Shown piece after piece: positions 1 to 14,009 of a stretch of DNA of 64,000 bases. The position numbers were made by a program, and so were the translations under genes. The DNA is from Phaeosaccion multiseriatum. Lineage: Eukaryota; Ochrophyta, other classes. The stretch is taken from assembly GCA_965112735.1 (NCBI GenBank), contig OZ218951.1, positions 2,914,001-2,978,000 on the forward strand, written 5' to 3'. The notes beneath the pieces were generated by a model that had not been told where the DNA came from, did no database searches, and saw only the letters and a program-made list of their open reading frames with translations. Numbering within the stretch: position 1 is the stretch's first letter; each line of letters opens with the position of its first letter.

Positions 1-2
1 AG

Positions 3-2335
<2,333 letters not shown>

Positions 2336-3831
2336 TGCCCATGATGAGGGAGGTGGAAGGGAGGGGGAAACGCCCAAGGCTCTCTCTCCATGAGAGTTTA
2401 GGGGGAGTTTCGTACAAAGGGCAATTTTTGTACAGTTAGGGGTAAAAGAGGTGTGATTGGTACTTAAGGAAGTACACAAGTACACACAGAATGGGCCCCA
2501 TCGCATTCCGCGATGTATGGCGCGCTGCCCGCCCGTGTCTACTTTTTAGACCGGATGGGAGTATATATTGACTTAAAGGAAGAAGGAAGGAGGATGTGTG
2601 TGTGTGTGTGTGTGTGTGTGTCGATGGGAAGGCTCTGGACGTGTTGCTGTATAGTATTAAGTTTAGGTTGGTCGGGAGCACCCCCTCCGGGATATACACA
2701 ATGTGATGTCGACTTTGAGCTCGATGTTGCGGATCGATCGATATTGGACCAACTTTGGTTAAGGTCTAATGAATGAATTTATGATTTAAACTCGTTCACT
2801 TGAGAGTGGGTCCTGGAGTGGGCACACATTTTCGTACTGAATAGTCAGCAACTCAATTTTAATTTGTATTGGAATGGGTTTGCCTTAACGTGGGGCCAGC
2901 ATTCCCACTTCATTTCGGAACAATCACATGAATGAAGTACAAACAGCATGAGCTTTCGTTCCTTTTGGATCGGCCCAGCAGTGGATCAGCAGTCGATCAG
3001 CAGTCGACAGGGGGACCAAGGGCTCAGGCGGGGAGGGGGCTCACGCTCCGCGTTCGGTCACATAGTGCTACGGGGTGTGCGTGCGTGCGTGCGCGCATGT
3101 GCGTGTGCGTGCGTGCGAGGGCATGAGTGAGTCGGAATTTCGTTCTCACCGTCTTCACGCATGCACGCACACATGCACGCACCCACCTACCCACGCGCTC
3201 ACATGCAGGCAACATGTCAGTAACGTTGGTGGGCCCTCCCGCTGCCTACCGCCTTGCTTGCTTTCGCTCCCCAAGAGGGAGAAAGGGAAGGGGAAGGGGA
3301 ACGCTCACTCCGACTAACTCGGGGTTGAGCACAGCTTCCTTCCGCAGCGCTCCTCTCACGCGCGCGCATGCACGAACGCACGCACGCACGCACGCACACA
3401 CGCACGCACGCACACACGCACACATAAACGCATGTGTCCCTCTCCCCTCCCTCCCTCGGTCCTGACATCCACCAGTCTCGAAGCGTCGGTCCCTTCGGGA
3501 GCCACGAACACACTGAACTGGAGGCACTGCATGCAGCACGGCCGGCCGGCGCGCCCCTGTTTCCACTTCTTGTTTCAGTTCCTGTTTCGGTTTCGGTTTT
3601 CCTGTGGCCGGCTGCGAAGTTCCCGCCCGGTAAGAACATCGCCCGGTAGGAGCATCGCCTCCTCCGAAACCTGATTGGCACCCCCAGTGGGTGGGGCTCA
3701 CTTTGGTTGGGAGGGGGTAGGTGCCCAACATCAACAGCACCCTCCTCTCAGCCTCCTCCTCCTCGTCGTCCTCCTCCCCCCCCCCCTCCTCCTCCTCCTC
3801 GTCCTCGTCCTCCTCCTCCGTCTCCGTCTCC
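2336..3831. other. convergent intergenic region
   Basis: This lies between the 3' ends of the Cys-rich gene (+) and the histidine phosphatase gene (-). It includes a GT tract near 2597-2622, GTGCGTGC and CACGCACG runs around 3075-3120 and 3358-3430, and the start of the TCC repeat. Open frames here are repeat-driven or lack recognisable protein features. I see no gene. Confidence 0.6.
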
Positions 3832-3962
3832 TCATCCTCCTCCTCCTCCTCCTCCTCCTCCTCCTCCTCCTCCTCCTCCTCCTCCTCCTTCTCCTCTTCC
3901 TTCTCCTCCTTCTTCTCCTCCTTCCCCTCCTCCTCCTCCTCCTCCTCCTCCTCCTCCTCCCC
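3829..3962. repeat. (TCC)n microsatellite, apparently coding for poly-Gly on the minus strand
   Basis: TCC units with scattered TTC interruptions. They are read as GGA/GAA (Gly/Glu) in the frame of the last histidine phosphatase exon. Confidence 0.9.
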
Positions 3963-4195
3963 CTTCCCTCTCACCACCACCCTCCATCAAAGTCCGGGCC
4001 CACTTGATCGCTGCCTCAGGTTGAGGCCTCAACACTCTGACGTCACAATTGGCGAGGTGGGGTAAGGCGCGGTGCATTCTCACGTCCTTCCCCAGAAGAG
4101 CGCATTGCAGCAGCTGAAGGGAGTCGCCGTGAGACACCAGAATGACGCAGGTAGGGCCCTTGGGAAACGGCATTCCTTTTGGGGTTTGTTCAGAG

Positions 4196-4250
<55 letters not shown>

Positions 4251-4798
4251 CGGAGAGAGAGGGAGGGAGAGAGAAAAGAGGGGGAGAGGAAGAGAGGGAG
4301 AGGGAGAGAGGGCGTGAGAGAGACAGCGGGCGAGAGATGTGTGTGTGAGGCCATCCTGACTCCTCCCCCCCATTGCTATCCCTTCCCTTCCCGACTTCTC
4401 TCTCCCCCAACCAACCCCAATCACGCACCGTCGCCGGACAAGTGTTTCTGTTTGAGTTTCACCTCGCGCTGTATGGCTGTTACGACACCCGCCATGCGAG
4501 CGGCAACTTGTGAGGGGCTCTCCACACCTCCCACCTAAACACACACGGCACAAGGAATGAGGGTGTGAGAGAGTGAGTGAGTAAGGAAGTGAATGAGGGA
4601 GTGGGTGAGTGAGTGAGTGAGTGAGTGGGTGGGTGGGTGGATGGTGGGTGAGTGAGTGAGTAATGAACATACGGAGCATGATTCCCCCCCCCGCACCTCA
4701 TGGTAGGGAGACTGAATGTCGTGTGCCCACACGGCTCGATACCCTTCGTCCGTCTTGCCGTCCAGAGACCCGAACCACCGCTCCCGCAATAGCCTGTT

Positions 4799-4853
<55 letters not shown>

Positions 4854-5395
4854 CGGGTGGGTGGGTTAGGTATGATGTCGTGGATCAGCTTCTGTGCTGG
4901 CATGTTTCAGCAGAGCAATGCGAGCAAAAGAGTAGTCAAGTACCCTGATTTGAGAGAGGAGGCAAGAAGAGGAGGGCTTTGATGGAGTACAGGTAACACA
5001 AGTGCAGAGCGAATGCAACAACACGTGGTCGGGACAGCAGGGATAAAGCTCCTCACGCTCACCCTTCCACCCGGAGCTCGCACTCCAATTCACCCTGAAT
5101 AATTTCCGCAGTCTCCTGTAGAGCATTAGATGGGTGTGTGTGTGGGTGGGTAGGTGGGTGGGTGGATGGGTGGGTGGGGAAGGGAGGGGTGCGATGTGAG
5201 GACGACATGGCGAGGAGGAGGGACGGATGGGAGGGATGGGAGGGCAGAAATGGGCGGGCAGGGCAGCAATATCATGTCAGGCGCTGCTGTCCATGAGCTG
5301 CTGAGACATAACGAATCAGAGACCACCTCGCTGGGTATGGTAGAATGTAGTGGTATGGTGCATGGGAGGAGGAAGTAGCAGGCCGCTGCAAAAGG

Positions 5396-5448
<53 letters not shown>

Positions 5449-6201
5449 GAGGCATACGCACCTTGGCCCTGGAGAATGGCGAGGTGTAGATAACAATATT
5501 CTCCTTGTCCACAGCCCCCAAGCGCGCTATGGCCTCCCCCAGCTCCTTAGCGGCCCGTGCGGCCTGCTCCTTGCCCTGCTCGGTCAGTCCATTGGCGGGC
5601 TTTACTCCTTCTTCCTCGCTGCTGCATATGGTGCCAGCTACGTTGGGGAAGCTCTCTCCGTCTGGTGGTGGGAGATAAGTCAAGAGGGCGCAAGCGAGAG
5701 AGACCGAAGTAGTTCAGATGGACACGGAAAGAGAAGAAGGAAGGCCTCTAAGGCCTCTCCGTACTCACGTCTGACAAGGAAGAACGTGACGGAATTTGTA
5801 CCCTGCTCTTTGTCTGCCATCGCACCAGCCACAGCCGCCGCAGCCGCATCCGCATCAATGGAAGCAGTCACGTCGTGTGGGAGCGACACGAGGTTCCCTT
5901 CCTCTTCCTTCGTCGTCGCTTGATCGTTTGCAGCAGAGGGTAGCGATGTGGCACCTCCTTCCCCTTCCGAGGTATCTTCCGCTGGGTGCTCCTTTTGCAC
6001 TGGCAATGGAGGCCGGATGCTCTGGCTGAGAGCCACGTGGGGGCCTCCCTCTCCGCCCGTTGTTCCGCCTAACCCTCTCCCTCCACCTGCAGCAGTAGCC
6101 GCAGTAGCTCCACCTCGCAGAGGCGCTCTAAGCAGCGACGGCACGGCTGCTGCGGAGTGCTGCAGCAACAGCACGCTTCCAAGGAAGATGCGCACAAACA
6201 T
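3832..6201 (-). CDS. histidine phosphatase (phosphoglycerate mutase-like) with signal peptide
   Basis: Six exons on the minus strand: 6201-5769, 5661-5462, 5115-5063, 4793-4697, 4534-4429 and 4175-3832, encoding about 410 aa. The ATG at 6201 starts a hydrophobic leader (MFVRIFLGSVLLLQHSAAA), so secretory-pathway entry is likely, possibly on to a plastid. Exon 1 ends FFLVR plus C and exon 2 starts AC, so splicing creates the catalytic His of LVRHGES. Further family motifs are YTSPFSRAKETAE, LLRERWFGSLDGK, GGVESPSQVAARM and the second catalytic block VILVSHGDSLQLL. The family transfers phosphate through the RHG histidine; the substrate cannot be told from sequence. The last exon runs from VLRPQP into a Gly/Glu-rich tail encoded by the TCC microsatellite and stops at 3832. 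A further unrecognised splice could instead remove that tail. Confidence 0.87.
4192..4248. repeat. (GA)n microsatellite in a phosphatase intron
   Basis: About 27 GA units directly upstream of the acceptor on the minus strand, where they form a CT pyrimidine tract before the last exon. Confidence 0.95.
4801..4851. repeat. (GT)n microsatellite in a phosphatase intron
   Basis: About 25 perfect GT units in the intron upstream of the exon at 4697-4793. On the transcribed strand it reads CA. Confidence 0.95.
5396..5446. repeat. (CAG)n microsatellite in a phosphatase intron
   Basis: About 16 CAG units beginning 15 bases past the donor of exon 2. In the antisense frame it would read as poly-Ala, but the donor GTGCGT at 5461 removes it. 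Confidence 0.9.
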
Positions 6202-7385
6202 CGCGGCAAAATGGACCAAAATGACCCGACAAAGTGCGCGTGGTGGTAGTATTAAATCACAGGCTGGCGATGCTCAAATGTAAAATTTCACGCTGAACCC
6301 CCGCAAGGGAGGGAATTCGTCCACACCAAAGGCCCACAACAAAGGCACGCCCGTCACTTCGGGGCCCCGACCACCTGCAGCAGCAGATGGGTGTATGCAG
6401 AATCGGGACGATTGGGGCCTGCTGACCGGATACACGGCTCAATACGTGTCTCGTGTCTCGGGCCTCCTCCCACTCCCCACCTCGTTAAAACTTGGATACC
6501 CAACCGGTCAAGCCGGCATACCGACCGAGGGATGAGGGATGAGGGGGGTTGAGTGATCCTTGATCCTTCTTTCAATAAATTGACAAGTCTTTGATTGTTT
6601 AACGTCACTCGAACTACATGTATGTTTTTTAAACTTAAAAAAAGTATGAGACGATTTTTTCCATCTCTCTTTCTCTCTATGTCTTCGGTCTATTTCGGCA
6701 CCCCATGATTCGCGTTTATAATCGCAGAAATCAAAACGAAAGTCACAAGGAAACAATCGCTGGGGCTCATGACCAGGACCTCTTCCCCTCTTCTCTTTCC
6801 ATCCCACCTTTCTCTCTCTCAGTCCTCAGCAAGTAGCTAACGGCCCAGAGGGGGCTCGTTTTGTCTACTCCTGCTGAAGCTGGGGCGTCTCACATACGCT
6901 CTCACGCACGGTCCCACAGTCAGGCAGCCTGCTAGCCAGCCAGTCTGGCCCTTTGGAAGAGGAAGACTCCATTCTCTCAGACCCTCCTCCTCCCCTCCCT
7001 TCCCTCGCCCCATCCCTCCCTCCCTCCCTCCTTCCTTCCCTCCATCCTTCGCTTCCCGACGCCGCTCAGCAGCGCCTCCAAGAGGAGAAAGAGCCTCTGC
7101 AGTAGAGGAGCGTGGCGTGTGGGGTAAGGAAGACCCACCTCCGCTCCTCTTTAACTCTTAACCCTCTTCTCCTCTACCTCGCCGGCGGCCCCTTCTCTCT
7201 CCTGCACACATCGCGCAAGTCTAGGAAGAGTCAGTCCGGCCCCAATGCCTTCCCCTTCATGTCACCCACTCACTCACTCGCTCAGCCCCTCCCCCCTGCC
7301 TTCGACCCAGCGCCGCCATCCATATCCATCGATGACCACCCATCTGTTGCCATCCCTCCAAGTCCCTTATAATCCCACGACCTCA
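6202..7385. other. intergenic region between two minus-strand genes
   Basis: This holds the presumed promoter of the histidine phosphatase gene and the 3' flank of the metalloprotease gene. A TC-rich patch lies near 7010-7045. No convincing coding exon or RNA gene was seen. Confidence 0.6.
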
Positions 7386-7697
7386 TCATGGCCTCATACC
7401 ATCACCTCCCACCCACAGCGCCGCCGCCGCACACAACACCGACAGCCCCACAGCCGCCCAACCACTCGCTCCTACCGCCCCTGTCGCTCCTACAGGGGCC
7501 GAGCTTTGCTGCGAGCCCACACTGTCGGACGAAGACTCCGTAGGTGACAGCGTCTCACCGGGACGGACGACCCCCCTGGGGGCTTCGGAAGCCTCCGGGG
7601 AAGGCGCTGCTGTTGGGGCCACTGTTGGGGCTAGTGTTGGCGCCGGTGTTTCCGTGGTGGTGGTGGTGGTGGTGGTGGTGGTGATGCTAGGCGCGGT

Positions 7698-7728
<31 letters not shown>

Positions 7729-8069
7729 GGTGACGGTGTGGCGGTGGTGGAAGAAGTGGTGGTGGTCTGCCCCGCTTCAGATGGCGACGGTGTGACTTCC
7801 TCCTCCTCCTCCTCCTCCTCCGTAGGGCTCAGGGTGGGCCCATCGGTCTCGGTGCCAGTGGTGCCTCCAGTGCCTGCTGGACTGGGGCTGGGCCCCTCCG
7901 TCTCCGTCCCCGTCTCCGTTGTTGTTGGAGTTGTGGAGTCAGTACCCTCCCCCTCCCTAGGAGTTGGTGATGGGCTGGGCGTTGGCGACGCCGTCGGACT
8001 CTCGGTTTCGCCTCCTCCTCCTCCTCCTCCTCCTTCCTCCACGGGCGCGACGGTAGGGGCAGCTGTAAC

Positions 8070-8108
<39 letters not shown>

Positions 8109-11100
8109 CGGGCAAGGGGTGGAGAGGGGGCAGCAGCAGCAGAAGCAGCAGCAGCAGACGGGCAAGGGATGGAGAGGGGGCAGCAGCAGCAGAAGCAGTA
8201 GCAAGGGTAGTGCTTGGTGAGGATGGGGAGGGGGCAGCAGTGGCCGTGGCGAAGGAGGCGAAGGACGGGAGAGAGGTGGTTAAGGTTGTGGTCTGTGTGA
8301 GTGCTTGTGTTGGTGGTGGTGTTGGTGGTGGTGGTGGCAGGAGGGTGCACCTGAGGAGGTGGCGGTTGTAGGTTCTAGTGTTGGAGTTGGTGTAGGTGTT
8401 GGTAATATGGTAGATGTAGGTGTTGGTAGTATGGAAGGTGTAGGTGTTGGTAGTATGGAAGGTGTAGCTGATGGTGTACGTGTAGCTGATGGTAAAGGTG
8501 TAGGTATAGGTGTTGGTAGTATGAAGGTGTAGCTGATGGTGTAGGTGTAGGTGTTGGTAGTATGGAAGGTGTAGGTGTTGGTAGTATGGGAGGTGTAGCT
8601 GATGGTATAGGTGTAGGTGTAGATATTGGTAGTATCGCAGGTGTAGGTGTTGGTAGTATGGCAGGTGTAGCTGATGGTAAAGGTGTGGGTGTGGGTGTTG
8701 GTATGGAAGGTGTAGCTGATGATATAGGTGTAGGTGTTGGTAGTATGGAAGGTGTAGCTGATGGTTTAGGTGTAGGTGTAGGTATTGGTAGTATGGCAGG
8801 TATAGGTGTTGGTAGAAAGGGAGGTTAGCTGATGGTTTAGGTGTAGGTGTAGATATTGGTAGTATGGCAGGTGTTGGTGTTGGTAGTATGGGAGGTGTAG
8901 CTGATGGTATAGGTGGAGGTGCAGGTGTTGGTAGTATGGAAGATGTAGGTGTTGATAGCATGGGAGGTGTAGCTGATGGTAAAGGTGTAGGTGTAGGTGT
9001 TGGTAGTATGGAAGGTGTAGCTGATGGTATAGGTGTAGGTGTAGGTGTAGGTATTGGTAGTATGGCAGGTATAGGTGTTGGTAGTATGGAAGGTGTAGGT
9101 GATGGTATAGGTGTAGATGTAGATATTGGTAGTATGGAAGGTGTAGGTATTGGAAGCAGGGGAGGGGAAGCTGATGGTATAGGTGTAGGTGTAGATATTG
9201 GTAGTATGGAAGGTGTAGGGGGAAGCATGGGAGGTGTGCTGATGGTAAAGGTGTAGGTGTAGGTGTTGGTAGTATGGAAGGTGTAGCTGATGGCGTAGGT
9301 GTAGGTGTTGGTAATGGCGTAGGTGTAGGGGCTGGTAGTATGGAAGGTGTAGGTGTTGGTAGTATGGGAGGTGTAGCTGATCGTATAGGTGTAGGTGTAG
9401 GTGTTGGTAGTATGGAAGATGTAGGTGTTGGTAGTATGGAAGGTGTAGCTGATCGTATAGGTGTAGGTGTAGGTATTGGTAGTATGGAAGGTGTAGGTGT
9501 TGGTAGTATGGGAGGTGTAGCTGATCGTATAGGTGTAGGTGCAGGTATTGATGTTGATGTTGATATTGATGTTGGAGTAGGTGATGGTCATAGTAGTGGT
9601 GTTGGTGTGGGTGCACCTGAGGAAGGTGCTGGAGTCGGAGGCGGAGATACGACTACTCCAGCCGGCGCCACTGTGGGGCGAGCCGTTGGAGCGGGCGTTG
9701 GAGGGAGCGTCGGAGGGGGCGTTGTGGTGGGTGCCAGAGTGGGCTCGATAGTAGTTGGTGGTACAGTGCTGGTTGGTGGTACAGTTGGCGACGCAGTGGG
9801 TGCAGTACCTGTGGGCGCCAATGAAGGGGCAGCAGAAGGCTCCGACGAGGGAGCCTGAGCAGTAAGGCAATGAGTAAGGCAAGGCAGATAGGGAAGAGGA
9901 GGGGAGGGAGGGAGGGAGGGAGGGAGGGAGGGAGGGAGGGGAGGGGAGGGGAGGGAGGAAGGGATATGAGCGAGGGCCCGTTTCAGGCGCACGAAGGGGA
10001 CACAGTTGCAGTACAGTGCAGTAGTCTGAGTCGGGTCGATGGGTGGGTGGGTGGGTGGGTGGGCAGGTGGTGGGTAGGTGGGTAGACAACGTCCCAAGGG
10101 CGAAACCTCAGAAAGAAAGCCTGCACACGCACTTGCACGTGTGCTACAGCAAACAGCACACATACACACACTCTACACAAAGCACACACACACGCACACA
10201 CACAAACATGTACCCCCCCCCCCACACACACCCACACCCACACACCCTAACCTCAGTCTCGGCTGCAGTGGGTGCTCCTGTAGACACCTCGACAGGGGCG
10301 GGAGTAGGCTCCGCAGTGGGTGGAGCAGTGGGTGGAGCAGTGGGTGGAGCAGTGGGTGGAGCAGTGGGTGGAGCAGTTGGCTCCGGCGTTGGGGCCGCTG
10401 TAGGGGGGGGTGTGGGCGCAGCAGTAGGCTCGGCAGTGGGTGGAAGAGTCGGTGCTGCAGTGGGAGGTGGGGTGGGCGCAATCACCGGGGCGGGCGTCGA
10501 GGGCAAAGGAGCCGGGGTGGAGGAATCGGTATCACCTCCGCCTCCTTCTCCTGTGTTTGCACAGGTGTCGTAGTCTCCGGTAAGGATGTCCACGCACGTG
10601 CTGCTGCAATCGGTGGAGAGGACGTAGCCGAGAGATTCAAACACTCGCTTGGTACGGTCACCGACGCAGCTGTATGGGGAGGGAGTTGTACGTTACAGAA
10701 AAAGCCAAGGGAGAGCAACACATAACAGGCAGGGAGGTGGAGGGAGGGGGGGGAGGGCAATGAGGGTGCGGGGTCAACTCAAAGGATCACTACACGGCGA
10801 TACCGATGCGATACACACACACATGCACACACTCACACAAATGCGCCCACATATGCACATACGCGCACACACACAGACACGGACACCATCTCTCTCGTTC
10901 TCCCTCTCCACCATGAAGATGACCCCTGGGCCTGCCTGCCCTCAGTCAAACCTATCCTATCCGCCTTATACACAATCAACCCTACCCTGCCCTATGCTAC
11001 CCTACCCTTCTAACTTAAATCCCCCTCTCCACCTCAAAGACGCAAAAGCGAAGGAGGAGAGCTTTCCAAGGACGAGAGAGTTTGTTCTCTTGCCTTGCTT

Positions 11101-14009
11101 TGCCTTGCCTTGCCTTCCCTTGCTTTGCTTAGCGCTCTCGTCGAATAATCCCTCTCTCCACTTCCACAGTTACTTAACATACTACGTACCGGATGACTTC
11201 GCCGGGGGCCACTTCCGGGGTGAGGAGGCTGTCAAAGTTCCCTGGGGGGAAAAATTGTTCGTCGAAATGGTTCATGGAAGAACCGTACTCGTACGGTCGG
11301 GGAGTGTAGATCGGCAGGCACTCGGCCTCTGAGGGGAAGGAGGACGGGAGGATGGGAAGTTGGAGAGAGAGGGAGGGGGGGGTGAGAGCAGGGGTAGGGG
11401 GGAAGGAGAAAAAGAGGGAGGAGGAGAAGGAGGAGGAGGAGAAGGAGGAGGAGGAGGGAGGAGGAGGAGGAGGGAGGAGGAGGAGGAGGAGGAGGAGGAG
11501 GAGGAAGAGGAGGAGGGAGGAGGAGGGAGGAGGAGGAGGAGGAGGAGGAGGAGGAAGGAGGAGGAGGAGGTTAGGCTTCGCAGAAGTAGAGGATGCTGTG
11601 TCTCCATCCTCGTCGTCCTTCCTCGCCTCCTGTGTTCACTGGAGTGCAATGCGCTTTCCTTCTAATGCATCAATCACCCTTTTCTCACTCACGTGGTGAC
11701 CACATGGAGCGGGCGCCCTCTCTCCCTCCCTCCCCCCCTCCCTCCTCCCTCTCTCCTCCATCCCTCCCTCCCTCCCTCCCTTCCTCCTCCCTCTCTCCTC
11801 CCTCTCTCCTCCCTCCCTCCCTCCCTCTCCCTCTCCCCCTCCCTCCCTCCATCCAAGCTCCATCCATCCATTCCCCTCTCCCTCCCTCTTCCCTCCACCA
11901 CACATCGCTCACCGACTTCGTCGAAGATGCACGCAATGCTGTCCGTGAAGACATCATTTGTGGTCAGTTCGGCCATATTGGTGGGGAAGTTTTGCGGATT
12001 AATGACCCGCTCCCCGTCCACTCCATCCCTCATGAGAGCACTGAGGGAGTTGCCGGCAAGCTGAGTGCCGTAATCAGGCCAGTAAGGCCCGGTATCATTG
12101 CCGTCATCGTCCGGGACACTGCCCAGGTTTGAAGCAAAGCCCAAGGCGTGCCCGATTTCGTGGGTCATGACGGACACAAAATCGATCTGAAACCGCCCAA
12201 TCTCAGTCCCATCAATTCCGTCTAGAGAGAGAGAGGGGTGGGGGGGGGGGGGGCGGGGAGGAGGAAGAGGGAGGGAGGGAGGGAGGGAGGGAGGGAGGGA
12301 GGGAGGGAGAGAAGGAGGGAGAGAAGGAGGGAGGGAGGGAGGGAGGGAGGGAGGGAGGGAGGGAGGGAGGGAGGGAGGGAGGGAGGGAGGGAGAGAGGGA
12401 GGGAGGGAGGGAGGGAGGGAGGGAGGGAGAGAAGGAGGGAGGGGAGGGGGAGAGAGATAAACGGCAGAGGAAGGAGGGGGGGAAGGAGAGGGTGAGGGAC
12501 AGGGGTGGGGGAAGCGAGAGTGTGAGAGAGGGCGAAGAGAGAGAATGTCCACACTGAAACACTGCATTGAGAAATACTTCCCTGTCTGTAGCCACGTCAC
12601 GGAACAAATACCCACATCCACCTCTCCTACATCGACTTTACTTTGCATTCACATTTCCACTCTTTGGCACGACACGACACGGCATGGCACCACCCACCCA
12701 CCCACCCAACCACCCACCCACCCACCCACTCACCCACTCTCCCACCCACCCACTCACCCACCCACCCACCCACCCACCCACCCACCCACCCACCCACCCC
12801 CCCACCCACCCACCCACCCACCCACCCACCCACCTACCCACCCACCCACCCACCCACCCACCTGCCCGCCCATCTACCCACCTACCCACCCACCCACCCA
12901 CCCACCCACCTACCCACCCACCTACCCACCCATCTATCCACCTGCCTATTCACCACCCACCCACTCATTCACTCACTCACAGTAAAAGTTGGTGTTCTGA
13001 TTGAAGTTCAGCTCTCCGTCGAACTCTATATCATAAGCGGAGGCGAGCTGCCCCGCAATGTCCCCCAACGGCTCTCCGTAACGCAGCTGAGCAGTGGCGT
13101 ACTCGACGGTGGTGACTCCGTTGCTAATGCCAAGGTACTCCAGGGACGTTTGCGCCACTGTGCCAGCGGTTGCGCTGTTGGATCCTGACAGGTCTGCCAC
13201 GGGGTTGATGCTGTTGTAGTTGTAGAGGTAGTGGGGGGGGGGGGGGGGAAACCGCGTTCGTTCCGGGGAGAGGAGAGAGAGAGGGAGTGAGTGCGTGCAT
13301 GGGGCGATGGACATGACTTCGAAAAAGTACGAGCGGATGCTATGGAATGCATCCGAAGAAGGTATGGGATGGACTTGAAGAAGCAAAACAGTAGAAGACA
13401 AGACAGGGGAGGTGTGTAACGGGGCAAGGTGTGTGCACGGCTGCTCCCTGTCGTTCTTGCCTCGGGAATGATCCTTCACTCATCACAGTCCTTCTCCTAC
13501 ACACTTTTGCCTTCCCGTACCCGCCTCCCACCCCGGCCCTACTCTTCCCCATGACCGACCTTAACCACACCCCCTGCACCGACTCACCGCAGCTTGATTC
13601 CACCGAAGGGCGCGGGCTCAATGATCTCTGCCCAAATGCACAAGGCCTCCTCCGTGGCGGCCACAGCCTGCTCCAGCTGCGGAGAAGGCGCAGGGCTAGG
13701 GGCAAAGTCTACATCAAACAGTGTGGTGTAGTCACAATCGCGGTCCAGCCTCCGCCCCCTCTTTCTCGACGTGAGCACCGCCCCCGAGCTCTCCAGATGA
13801 GACTCCACGGCCTCCTCCGCTTGCTTCAGTGAAATGGTCCGTTTCGGTGCGCGGAACGTGACCGGTGGCCCTTCCGCTGATGCCGCTGCGGTCGATGCTG
13901 GAGGGGTTGCGGTTACTGCTGACGCTACTGCTGATGCTGTCGAAGCTGCGGCTGGGAGCGTGCATAGGAAGAGGAAGGCCTGCCGACGTCGCCGCTGCGG
14001 GTGGGGCAT
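7386..14009 (-). CDS. secreted HEIGH zinc metalloprotease with Thr/Pro stalk and GPI-like tail
   Basis: Seven exons on the minus strand: 14009-13588, 13210-12981, 12221-11913, 11328-11190, 10669-10252, 9854-9617 and 8062-7386. Together they make 2433 nt and 810 aa with closing phases. The leader is MPHPQRRRRQAFLFLCTLPA followed by an Ala-rich hydrophobic stretch. After an N-terminal region comes an INPVADLSG segment, then VMTHEIGHALGF with HEIGH at about 238-242, then YEYGSSMNHFD and DSLLTPEVAPGEVI, a Met-turn-like segment. FESLGYVLSTDC ends the catalytic part. Known metzincin-like families bind zinc through HExxH. The usual third-ligand position (about 248) is Ser, so the later NHFD His is a candidate ligand (inference). 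A long PTAPPT-type stalk follows. The last residues are a hydrophobic segment (GWAAVGLSVLCAAAALW) ending GGDGMRP, resembling a GPI-attachment signal. Likely a cell-surface protease. Confidence 0.9.
8360..9600. repeat. minisatellite in the last metalloprotease intron
   Basis: Imperfect tandem copies built from GGTGTAGGTGTTGGTAGTAT, GGAAGGTGTAGCTGATGGTA and related 6-bp-based blocks, about 1.24 kb long. On the transcribed strand it reads like Pro-Thr-Pro-Ser-Ala-Thr codons in one frame. I place it inside the intron 8063-9616 because that splice keeps frame into the C-terminal tail. A near-identical 13-mer (GTGCACCTGAGGA) sits just beyond each end, at 8345 and 9611. Confidence 0.9.
9899..9958. 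repeat. (GGGA)n tract in a metalloprotease intron
   Basis: GGGA units form a TCCC pyrimidine tract on the sense strand, about 40 nt upstream of the acceptor at 9855. Confidence 0.9.
11395..11571. repeat. GGA-rich purine tract in a metalloprotease intron
   Basis: Long run of GGA/GGAA units with few interruptions in the intron between the exons at 11913-12221 and 11190-11328. It reads TCC on the sense strand. Confidence 0.9.
12258..12439. repeat. (GGGA)n minisatellite-like tract in a metalloprotease intron
   Basis: About 45 GGGA units with occasional GAGA interruptions. On the sense strand this is a TCCC tract ending close to the acceptor at 12222. Confidence 0.95.
12690..12965. repeat. (CCCA)n tract in the same metalloprotease intron
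   Basis: About 65 CCCA units with scattered CTCA and CCTA variants. The sense strand carries GGGT repeats, a G-quadruplex-prone sequence, close to the donor side at 12980. Confidence 0.95.

Noticed and set aside
6217-6219. Start of the histidine phosphatase at 6219
   Set aside because: The codon there is TTG; the first ATG is at 6201 and gives a clean signal peptide. The same correction was made for the OXR1-type gene (ATG at 51541) and the repeat protein (ATG at 59926).
6574-6579. AATAAA as a polyadenylation signal
   Set aside because: It lies on the plus strand between two minus-strand genes, with no plus-strand gene to serve.
7957-10089. A 710-codon open frame through the minisatellite, reading Thr-Tyr-Asn repeats
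   Set aside because: It is out of frame with the metalloprotease stalk and arises because the repeat lacks stop codons; the splice 9616 to 8063 gives a coherent protein.
11395-12965. A rule that pyrimidine-rich repeats always lie on the sense strand of introns
   Set aside because: Many introns obey it (53361-54301, 12258-12439), but others in the same genes do not (11712-11895, 12690-12965, 17119-17205), so no strand rule can be claimed from this window.
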